NCBI GenBank assembly: GCA_016931365.1
Contig: JAFGEY010000474.1
Span: 1-9,771, forward strand
Direction: 5' to 3'
Length of the DNA: 9,771 bases
From: Anaerolineae bacterium
Lineage (GTDB): Bacteria; Chloroflexota; Anaerolineae; JAFGEY01
The translations under genes were made by a program, and so were the position numbers. The notes under the pieces are model-generated. The model had not been told where the DNA came from, did no database searches, and saw nothing but the letters and a program-made list of their open reading frames with translations. Below are positions 1-6,199 of the stretch, piece by piece. Each line of letters starts with the position of its first letter. Position 1 is the stretch's first letter.

Positions 1-396
1 CCATGTAGCACTGGTGCCGACCATACCAAAGCGCATCTGGCCGCCGAATTGACCTTCTTCCCCAGTGAGCGATTCAACCATTGCCGGATGGAGCGGCAGA
101 CGCTCGTCTAGAGGGGGAAGTTCGCCGGCAGCAACCAGACCAGCCAGTATCGGCGACTCTTTGTACGCACTCGGCGGCAGTGGGGTCGCGGTGACGACCT
201 TTTCCACTTCGACCGACTTTTCAACGACCTTGGTGACCTCAACTTCTTCCTTGACCACCACGGTCTCTTTGACGACCTTTTCTTCGGTCACGATCTTGGT
301 GACTTCTTTTTCGATGATCTGGGCAGTCGGTGTGGCACAGGCGGACAGCAAAAGCCCGACGATCATCATGATGCTCAGAACTCTGAACTTGCGCAC
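1..396 (-). CDS. ABC transporter substrate-binding lipoprotein, family 5 (partial, N-terminal 132 residues)
   Basis: Partial gene running off the left edge; the start and 132 codons are visible. It probably captures a peptide or oligosaccharide outside the membrane and delivers it to an ABC permease. The start is GTG at 394-396, chosen because an AAGGAGG ribosome site (402-408) lies 5 nt upstream and a textbook lipoprotein signal follows at once: basic residues at 2-5, a hydrophobic core at 6-17, and lipobox L17-S-A-C20. Residues about 25-60 form a repetitive Val/Lys/Glu linker (motifs such as EVTKVVEK), ending in TATP. The mature domain then begins with YKESPILAGLVAAGELPP and DERLP, followed by GEEGQFGGQMRFG, a block I recognise from family-5 (SBP_bac_5) proteins of Chloroflexota. 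In related phyla this family includes both peptide and oligosaccharide binders, so the ligand is open. The LacI-type regulator immediately upstream on the same strand (147-nt gap) favours a sugar. No permease is visible because the window ends. Confidence 0.85.
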   Translation of the reverse strand, partial: MRKFRVLSIMMIVGLLLSACATPTAQIIEKEVTKIVTEEKVVKETVVVKEEVEVTKVVEKSVEVEKVVTATPLPPSAYKESPILAGLVAAGELPPLDERLPLHPAMVESLTGEEGQFGGQMRFGMVGTSATW

Positions 397-401
397 GTTT
401 T

Positions 402-408
402 CCTCCTT
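402..408 (-). promoter_or_regulatory. Ribosome binding site that sets the GTG start of the lipoprotein gene
   Basis: On the minus strand this reads AAGGAGG, a near-perfect anti-16S match, 5 nt before the GTG at 394-396. No ATG upstream in the same frame gives a signal peptide, so this site decides the start. Confidence 0.85.
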
Positions 409-485
409 AAAGTCTGAAAAATGAAAATCCGGTTAAGCAAAACCTTACTCGCGTATTTTCTTTGCACCCGCCTCCTCTCTAATTC

Positions 486-499
486 AATTCGACCGAATT
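486..499. promoter_or_regulatory. Perfect inverted repeat between lacI and the lipoprotein gene (possible operator)
   Basis: AATTCG-AC-CGAATT is a perfect 6-bp inverted repeat with a 2-nt centre. The flanks extend the symmetry imperfectly (TTCAATTCG on the left, CGAATTTGAA on the right). It sits 90-103 bp upstream of the lipoprotein start, in the 146-bp gap after lacI, which is where a regulator of the transport gene would bind. The sequence shows the repeat; that it is an operator, and for which protein, is inference. I found no convincing -35/-10 pair next to it. Confidence 0.45.
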
Positions 500-542
500 T
501 GAACGATTGCAATTTCGACGCCGCCAGAGCCAACCGTCGGAA

Positions 543-1574
543 TCATTTGCTCGGCGGACAAACCGAATCACGGACGACCAATTGTGTGGATACGGTGATT
601 GTGACTTTGGGCATTTCGGGGGTTAGCACACGTTCGATGATCTGACGTACGCTAAGCGCACCCAGCCAGGATTTGTGAACATGAACAGTGGTCAGTGCGG
701 GGGTGACCTCTCGGGCCAGATCGATGTTGTCAAAGCCCATGATCGAAATATCTCGCGGCACAGACAGTCTCATCTCACGAGCACCGTTGAGCACACCCAA
801 TGCCGAGAGGTCGTTGCAAGAAAAAACAGCCGTCACGTCTGGATGATCGTGAAGCAATTGTCGTAATGCGTTCTGCCCTTCTTGGCGATTCAGTCCAGAT
901 GGCTGGATATAGGTTTCCTGAATGCCATGCTCTTCCAAGGCCCGGCAATACCCAATTTTGCGCTCGCGAACGCTGGGTGGAGACTCGTCATTCCACCCGA
1001 TCAGGCCGATTTTTCTATGTCCTTGCCGGATCAAATAGTCGATAGCCGACATTGCCGCGGGCGTATTGTCGATCACAATGCTGTCAAAGGGTAGGTTGGG
1101 TGCATAGCTGTCGACGAGGACGACGGGCACGTCGGCGCGTCGCTGAAAGAGATCGACGGTTTCTTCAATGAATGTTCCGGCCAGGATCAGCCCATCGATG
1201 TGCTGCTCGTTGAGCATCGCCGGCCAGATCACTGGACGGTTAGATAAATCCACCTCGACTGAGGCATACATCATGCTGATCTGTTGCTGGCGACACTCGT
1301 TTTCGACGCCGGCGTGAATGTGGGAATAAAAGGGGTTGATCTCGGCTGGATATCCCAGATCGTGCTTGGTGAGCAGGCCGATGATCTTGACCGGGCCTTC
1401 ATCTGCGTGATTGTTGTTCTCTTTGAACGAATAGCCTAGCGTTCGGGCCGCATCGATCACCCGTGCGCGCGTTTCTGGGGCTACGTTGGGGCGGTTGTTC
1501 AGAGCTTGGGATGCAGTTCCCAGGGAGACCCCGGCGAGTTGGGCCACATCGCGGAGAGTGATCAAATTGGCCAT
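543..1574 (-). CDS. LacI-family transcriptional regulator
   Basis: A 343-residue DNA-binding regulator, normal length for the LacI/GalR family. Such proteins bind palindromic operators as dimers and respond to a sugar or sugar phosphate. The N-terminal helix-turn-helix covers residues 6-48 (TLRDVAQLAGVSLGTASQAL, then NN, then ETRARVIDAARTLGY). The effector-binding domain (periplasmic-binding-protein fold) runs from about 62 to 343, with typical blocks such as DGLILAG, SIVIDN, GHRKIGLIG and ISIMGFDNIDLA. Start ATG 1572-1574 has AAAGG at 1584-1588, 9 nt away. Two departures from the family stand out. The recognition helix has S22-Q23 where S-R is usual. The hinge segment after Y48 (residues 49-60) lacks the common N-A-x-x-L pattern, with Ala57 where the minor-groove leucine is expected. 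The gene lies directly upstream of a substrate-binding lipoprotein on the same strand, so it most likely controls that uptake operon and itself. The effector cannot be read from the sequence. Confidence 0.93.
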   Translation of the reverse strand: MANLITLRDVAQLAGVSLGTASQALNNRPNVAPETRARVIDAARTLGYSFKENNNHADEGPVKIIGLLTKHDLGYPAEINPFYSHIHAGVENECRQQQISMMYASVEVDLSNRPVIWPAMLNEQHIDGLILAGTFIEETVDLFQRRADVPVVLVDSYAPNLPFDSIVIDNTPAAMSAIDYLIRQGHRKIGLIGWNDESPPSVRERKIGYCRALEEHGIQETYIQPSGLNRQEGQNALRQLLHDHPDVTAVFSCNDLSALGVLNGAREMRLSVPRDISIMGFDNIDLAREVTPALTTVHVHKSWLGALSVRQIIERVLTPEMPKVTITVSTQLVVRDSVCPPSK

Positions 1575-1620
1575 ACACCAACACCTTTCAGGCGTTTCAA
1601 ATGCCAGGTTCAGGCATTCG

Positions 1621-1645
1621 AGTGAACTTTCAGTGAACTATTCAC
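1621..1645. promoter_or_regulatory. Repeated AGTGAACT half-sites over the lacI transcription start
   Basis: AGTGAACT occurs at 1621-1628 and again at 1632-1639, an 11-bp spacing that places both on one DNA face. The second copy also forms an inverted repeat with the following ATTCAC (GTGAA at 1633-1637 against TTCAC at 1641-1645). The cluster lies between the -10 box (1646-1651) and about +19, an ideal position for a repressor blocking lacI. Function is inferred. Confidence 0.45.
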
Positions 1646-1673
1646 ATTATAACCTGAAATTTTCATTTGTCAA
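1646..1673 (-). promoter_or_regulatory. Consensus sigma70-type promoter for lacI
   Basis: On the minus strand the -35 is TTGACA (1668-1673) and the -10 is TATAAT (1646-1651), both perfect, separated by 16 bp. The predicted start is near 1639, giving a 5' UTR of about 65 nt before the ATG at 1574. The spacer contains the small inverted repeat TGAAA-T-TTTCA (1655-1665), so a regulator could sit between the two hexamers. Confidence 0.85.
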
Positions 1674-1729
1674 ATTGTATTTAGCGCATGACATGTGGTT
1701 CATAGCGCCTCAATGGGGGGGAATTACGC

Positions 1730-1759
1730 TCCGGTAACAATACCGGTATCGTTACCGGA
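1730..1759. promoter_or_regulatory. 30-bp near-perfect palindrome with three CCGG cores (candidate operator)
   Basis: The outer arms TCCGGTAAC (1730-1738) and GTTACCGGA (1751-1759) are exact reverse complements. The centre ATACCGGTAT (1740-1749) is itself a perfect palindrome. The only unpaired position is 1739 against 1750, so 14 of 15 pairs match. CCGG falls at 1731-1734, 1743-1746 and 1755-1758, each exactly 12 bp apart. CG-centred palindromes of the TACCGGTA kind are typical LacI-family operators, and a LacI gene starts about 155 bp away, so regulator binding is the leading reading. The centre is about 105 bp upstream of the predicted lacI start point. No T-run follows, so it is not a terminator. 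Confidence 0.65.
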
Positions 1760-1909
1760 ATCCAACTAAACTATATCACAATTTGTTGGCTGTGTCAAGA
1801 AGTCGAATCTGACCTTAGCACGGGCCGACTGTTCACTTGCTGTTTGTTTGCAAGAGTACCGGCATCCTGGACCGCTTATGCCGACTACCTGACAAAGCTC
1901 GATATTTAA

Positions 1910-3421
<1,512 letters not shown>

Positions 3422-3788
3422 CGGGTCAATTTTCGGCGTCGTCTGCGCGCCGAAATCGCTGCGCGCGACCGGCCAGCTATGGCTCTTTGCGCCTCGGCGA
3501 GCCGCCGTCACACAGTCCGGCTTGCTGACAACCCGGTCTAGGCACTATTTGGCAGGGACGTCTCGATGGCGTATATCAATCTATATTCAAGCCAGTTCCA
3601 AGTTTTTTTAGATCAAAAACTGCTTGCGCCGCTTCGGACGCGCGCCGACACAGCCCACCCATCCCGCCGCCTGCGCCGACCGAGCCGGAAACAGCTGGAA
3701 AACCGGTCCGCAAACGGCTTGCACAAGCGGACAATTTCAGATATAATCCGCTTCACTTTGACCCAAAATCCGAAAAGATGGAGACCTT
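3422..3788. other. Non-coding gap between proS and the surface-protein gene
   Basis: This is 367 bp with no believable gene. Just after the proS stop there is a stem-loop, TTTCGGCG (3431-3438) with CGCCGAAA (3448-3455) and a 9-nt loop. It has no following T-tract, so it may be an RNA-end stabiliser or a factor-dependent terminator, but is not a classical one. The rest is GC-rich apart from an AT-rich patch at about 3566-3622. The promoter of the next gene lies at 3719-3747. Confidence 0.7.
3719..3747 (+). promoter_or_regulatory. Promoter for the surface-protein gene
   Basis: The -35 is TTGCAC (3719-3724), with a 17-bp spacer and a perfect -10 TATAAT (3742-3747). The predicted start near 3754 leaves a short 5' UTR of about 35 nt that includes GGAG at 3780-3783, 5 nt before the ATG. 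Confidence 0.8.
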
Positions 3789-4943
3789 ATGCGATTATCA
3801 CTGCACAGCCTTGCTTTGTTAGGGATTTTGGCCGGTGTGTTGCTCATATCCGGCCCGGTGTCTCTGGCAACGCCGCCGGAACAAACCAGTGGTAACCTGC
3901 TCGTCAACCCCAGTTTTGAAGGCGATTATCGCCAAACCTCGCGATCTTCGCATGTCGCCAACGGATGGCATCCCTGGTTCTATCAATCGAGCAAAGCCGG
4001 TGAATATTACGAGCCGGAATGGAAGGTGGTTAATCGCCCGGAAGACGACGGCAGCGCTGATTTGCGCTCGCGTTTGCAGCACGGCAACCGCTCGCAGCAG
4101 TGGTTCAACACCTATGCCCTGCACGAAGCGGGTATCTGGCAGCGCGTTCAGGTGCCGGCCAACACCGACCTGACCTTTTCTGCCTGGGTTCAGATTTTGA
4201 GCGCGCGCAGCGAGCACTGGGTCGAAAATCAGATGGTTTCCGGCCCGAACGATTTGGGCAACTATCAGATGAAAATCGGCATCGATCCCACCGGTTGGCA
4301 GCCGTCCCAAGACATCAATGGCAATTTTGCCCAGGTTTTGCGCCCGCCGGCCAGCGTGGTCTGGGGCGCGTCGGTCTATGACGCACACACCAAGTCGCCC
4401 ACCGGCACTAACCAGTGGGCCTACACCGAAATGTCCACCCAGGCGCAGGGCGAATGGGTTACCGTTTGGGTGATGGGCTGGAACAAGTGGGCCTACAAGT
4501 ACGAATCGTCCTTTGTCGACAACACGCGACTGATTGCTCAGGGCAGTGGAAAGCCGCAGGTAAAGCAGGTGGCCGCCGTTGCGCCGATCAAGCCTACCTC
4601 CACGCCGACCAACACGCCGACGCCAACCCACACACCGACCAACACGCCGACGCCGACCAACACGCCGACGCCAACCCACACACCAACGCCGACCTGGACA
4701 CCGACCTTTACCCCGTCGCCGACGCCAACTTCAAGCCCCACGCCGCTGCCCTCGCCGACGGCGACACGACGTCCAACGCGGACGCCGGTAGCCATCAATG
4801 TCGCCGCGGCGGTTCCGACCGGGACATCCGGCTCGGACGACCTGACGGGCCTGGGTATCGTCGCCGGGGTAGCGGTTCTTGCTCTGGTGATGGGATTAGC
4901 GGTTGGTAAAAAGCTGGCCCGGCGCCCGGCATCGAGCGCCTAA
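3789..4943 (+). CDS. Secreted, membrane-anchored protein with jelly-roll-like domain and Thr/Pro stalk
   Basis: A 384-residue protein of unknown role exposed on the cell surface. Order: signal peptide 1-27 (hydrophobic core 8-22, likely cleavage after SLA27); N-terminal domain about 34-255; low-complexity Thr/Pro stalk about 269-333; linker; one membrane helix about 352-373; short basic tail (KKLARR). The N-terminal domain opens with [12 protein letters not shown] and is rich in Trp, Tyr and Asn. It ends near [11 protein letters not shown], a pattern seen in CBM4/9-like and other galactose-binding-fold jelly rolls, so glycan binding is plausible. There is no catalytic motif I can recognise. 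The topology, with the globular domain held away from the membrane by a Pro-rich stalk, fits a type I anchored surface protein. It has its own promoter and terminator and so appears to be a single-gene unit. It could equally be a structural envelope protein; the ligand is unknown. Start ATG 3789 is supported by GGAG at 3780-3783. Confidence 0.85.
   Translation: MRLSLHSLALLGILAGVLLISGPVSLATPPEQTSGNLLVNPSFEGDYRQTSRSSHVANGWHPWFYQSSKAGEYYEPEWKVVNRPEDDGSADLRSRLQHGNRSQQWFNTYALHEAGIWQRVQVPANTDLTFSAWVQILSARSEHWVENQMVSGPNDLGNYQMKIGIDPTGWQPSQDINGNFAQVLRPPASVVWGASVYDAHTKSPTGTNQWAYTEMSTQAQGEWVTVWVMGWNKWAYKYESSFVDNTRLIAQGSGKPQVKQVAAVAPIKPTSTPTNTPTPTHTPTNTPTPTNTPTPTHTPTPTWTPTFTPSPTPTSSPTPLPSPTATRRPTRTPVAINVAAAVPTGTSGSDDLTGLGIVAGVAVLALVMGLAVGKKLARRPASSA
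4602..4684 (+). repeat. Direct repeat inside the Thr/Pro stalk coding region
   Basis: A 35-bp stretch at 4602-4636 recurs exactly at 4650-4684, offset by 48 bp (16 codons). It encodes repeated [12 protein letters not shown] units. Because the DNA, not only the protein, is identical, the stalk has probably grown by recent slippage or unequal recombination, and its length is likely to vary between strains. Confidence 0.85.
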
Positions 4944-4960
4944 GCCGCCAAACAACGAAC

Positions 4961-4994
4961 AAAAACCTCTGGAACTCATTCCAGAGGTTTTTTT
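4961..4994. terminator. Strong intrinsic terminator, probably bidirectional
   Basis: AAAAACCTCTGGAA (4961-4974) pairs perfectly with TTCCAGAGGTTTTT (4979-4992) around the 4-nt loop CTCA. On the plus strand the T-run is 4988-4994, ending the surface-protein transcript 18 nt after its stop. On the minus strand a run of five T's (4965-4961) follows the same stem, 24 nt after the phosphatase stop. It therefore serves both convergent genes. Confidence 0.93.
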
Positions 4995-5017
4995 GATCGG
5001 CGGAATATCGATGCGTT

Positions 5018-5875
5018 CTAAAAGACCATGTCCGGCTGTTCGACGACGTACAACAAGGCCACCGAAATGTTGTCCTTACCCCCGGCATGATTGGCTGCCT
5101 CAACCAGGCGCTGCACGGCCTGATACGGATCCGGCGCGCTGACTATGATGCGCGCCATCAGCGCCGGGTTGCGCAGCATCTCCCACAGGCCGTCGGAACA
5201 AAGCAGCAGGCAGTCGCCGGGCTTGAGGTCGTGTACGGTCACATCGGGCTGCACTTCTTCCAGGTAGCCCAGACAGCGGGTGATCAACCCGGCCTGCGGG
5301 TGATCCCACGACTCTTCGATACTGATCTGTCCGGCAGCGATGAGTTCTGCGACGTGCGAATGATCGCGGGTCAGTTGGATCAGATTCCCCTGACGCAGCA
5401 GATAGGTTCGACTGTCGCCGACATTGACCACATAGGCCCGCTTGCCGCGCACAAAAGCCATCGTCAGCGTAGAACCGGTACCCATCGCCTCGGCGGGGCG
5501 GTGAATGGCATATTCATAAACAGCCGTGTTGGCACGCTGGACGGCCTTGCGCAGCCGTTTGGTGATTGGCACGTCCGAGGGACGGAGGCCGTTGTTGGCG
5601 GCCTGGGCCAGTTCTTTGAGTTCCTGTCCGCTCAACTGTACGGTCTGTCGTGGATCAGGCGGAATAAACAACTCGGCCAGCTCTCGCTTGAGCGTTTCGA
5701 CTACCCAATGGCTGGCTACCTCACCGGCCAGATGCCCGCCCATCCCATCGGCGACGATGCACATGGCCACCGGTTCGATATCAGCGATTTCGAGCAACTG
5801 ATAAAAAACACGATCCTCGTTCAACTCTCGTTTTCGTCCTACGTCACTCCACACAGCAATATTTAGCCGAATCAT
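5018..5875 (-). CDS. PP2C-family (PPM) Ser/Thr protein phosphatase
   Basis: A 285-residue cytoplasmic metal-dependent phosphatase that removes phosphate from Ser/Thr residues, in bacteria usually opposing PknB-type kinases. The full set of family motifs is present in order: SDVGRKRELNEDRV (10-23, metal-ligand Asp21), VADGMGGHLAGE (41-52, Asp43/Gly44), GTGSTLTMA (132-140), NVGDSRTYLLR (151-161), LTRDHSHV, ITRCLG, LLCSDGLWEML (Asp228), and GGKDNISVALL (Asp268). There are no membrane helices and no extra domain, so it is a stand-alone catalytic domain of slightly more than typical length. The extra length comes from an insertion at about 72-104 (PPDPRQTVQLSGQELKE and following), longer than in compact bacterial homologues. 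Start ATG 5873-5875 has AGAGG at 5884-5888, 8 nt upstream. No kinase gene is in the window, so its partner is not known. Convergent with the surface-protein gene; no evidence for a functional link. Confidence 0.95.
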   Translation of the reverse strand: MIRLNIAVWSDVGRKRELNEDRVFYQLLEIADIEPVAMCIVADGMGGHLAGEVASHWVVETLKRELAELFIPPDPRQTVQLSGQELKELAQAANNGLRPSDVPITKRLRKAVQRANTAVYEYAIHRPAEAMGTGSTLTMAFVRGKRAYVVNVGDSRTYLLRQGNLIQLTRDHSHVAELIAAGQISIEESWDHPQAGLITRCLGYLEEVQPDVTVHDLKPGDCLLLCSDGLWEMLRNPALMARIIVSAPDPYQAVQRLVEAANHAGGKDNISVALLYVVEQPDMVF

Positions 5876-5960
5876 AGCGATGTCCTCTCTGGGTACGCCA
5901 GTTGGCAGAGGTTAAGATCAGTTGGCCCCCCAGTCCGATCATGTGCATGTATTCGTATCT

Positions 5961-5988
5961 ATTATACCATACCTGGCATGTACTGCAA
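5961..5988 (-). promoter_or_regulatory. Promoter for the PP2C phosphatase gene (extended -10)
   Basis: On the minus strand the -35 is TTGCAG (5983-5988), with a 16-bp spacer and a perfect -10 TATAAT (5961-5966) preceded by TGG, giving an extended -10. The predicted start near 5954 leaves about 79 nt of 5' UTR. Confidence 0.75.
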
Positions 5989-6011
5989 CCATAAGGATTG
6001 TAACCTAGAAT
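5983..6011 (+). promoter_or_regulatory. Weak candidate promoter for the symporter operon
   Basis: CTGCAA (5983-5988, only three of six consensus bases), a 17-bp spacer and TAGAAT (6006-6011, five of six) give a plausible but weak promoter. It would share its -35 segment, back to back, with the phosphatase promoter. If used, the symporter mRNA has a leader of about 180 nt that includes the stem-loop at 6086-6147. Confidence 0.3.
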
Positions 6012-6085
6012 AACTGTATCTCAACCTGCTGTATACGCAATACATGCCACCACGAAACTTGAGAAAAGAGCCTGTGTTATCGTTG

Positions 6086-6147
6086 TTGGGGAAAGAACCC
6101 AGGTTTTTGCAAGCGAGTTTACTCGCCAAAACCTGGGTTCTCCCCAA
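6086..6147. repeat. Long imperfect palindrome (stem-loop), possible dispersed REP/MITE-like element
   Basis: TTGGGG (6086-6091) pairs with CCCCAA (6142-6147). AGAACCCAGGTTTT (6094-6107) pairs perfectly with AAAACCTGGGTTCT (6128-6141). An inner stem GCGAG (6113-6117) / CTCGC (6122-6126) closes a TTTA loop. Only AA at 6092-6093 and the short internal loop (6108-6112 against 6127) are unpaired, so 25 base pairs form. AGAACCCxGGTTT palindromes of this kind resemble repeats scattered between genes in some Chloroflexota and cyanobacteria, as far as I recall. It ends 52 nt before the symporter ATG. It is not a terminator, since no T-run follows. Confidence 0.7.
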
Positions 6148-6184
6148 CTCGTTGAAAAGATGTGCTGTTGCAAGTTCATTCTGC

Positions 6185-6191
6185 AAAGGAG
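6185..6191 (+). promoter_or_regulatory. Ribosome binding site that sets the symporter start
   Basis: AAAGGAG, 8 nt before the ATG at 6200. It favours 6200 over the in-frame ATG at 6044. That longer frame would translate through the palindrome and add 52 residues with no transporter character. Confidence 0.85.
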
Positions 6192-6199
6192 CAGTCCTG

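Larger units (their letters stand above)
5876..6199. other. Divergent intergenic region between phosphatase and symporter genes
   Basis: This is 324 bp without a gene. It holds the phosphatase promoter (5961-5988), a weak candidate promoter for the symporter (5983-6011), a separated 9-bp inverted pair GCATGTATT (5945-5953) / AATACATGC (6039-6047), and the long stem-loop at 6086-6147. The part from about 5940 to 6060 is AT-rich. An in-frame ATG at 6044 exists but is not a credible start. Confidence 0.75.

Noticed and set aside
65..424. Plus-strand open frame of 119 codons rich in Ser/Thr
   Set aside because: It is the antisense shadow of the Val/Lys/Glu linker of the lipoprotein gene on the minus strand.
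375..467. Small 30-codon frame on the minus strand before and overlapping the lipoprotein start
   Set aside because: It has GGAGG only 3 nt before its GTG, which is too close, its product has no recognisable character, and it is most likely chance.
3431..3455. Stem-loop after proS considered as an intrinsic terminator
   Set aside because: The 8-bp stem has no T-tract after it on either strand.
3603..3609. Run of seven T's considered as a terminator tail
   Set aside because: No GC-containing stem precedes it.
3819..4679. Long minus-strand open frame opposite the surface-protein gene
   Set aside because: GC-rich antisense shadow; Arg/Gly-rich with no domain, and it reads through the Thr/Pro repeat.
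4601..4690. Regular repeats at 4600-4690 considered as a CRISPR or satellite array
   Set aside because: They are in frame, encode Thr/Pro repeats, and have no distinct spacers.
6044..6199. N-terminal extension of the symporter from ATG 6044
   Set aside because: It would translate the long palindrome, has no transporter-like sequence and no ribosome site, whereas AAAGGAG precedes ATG 6200.
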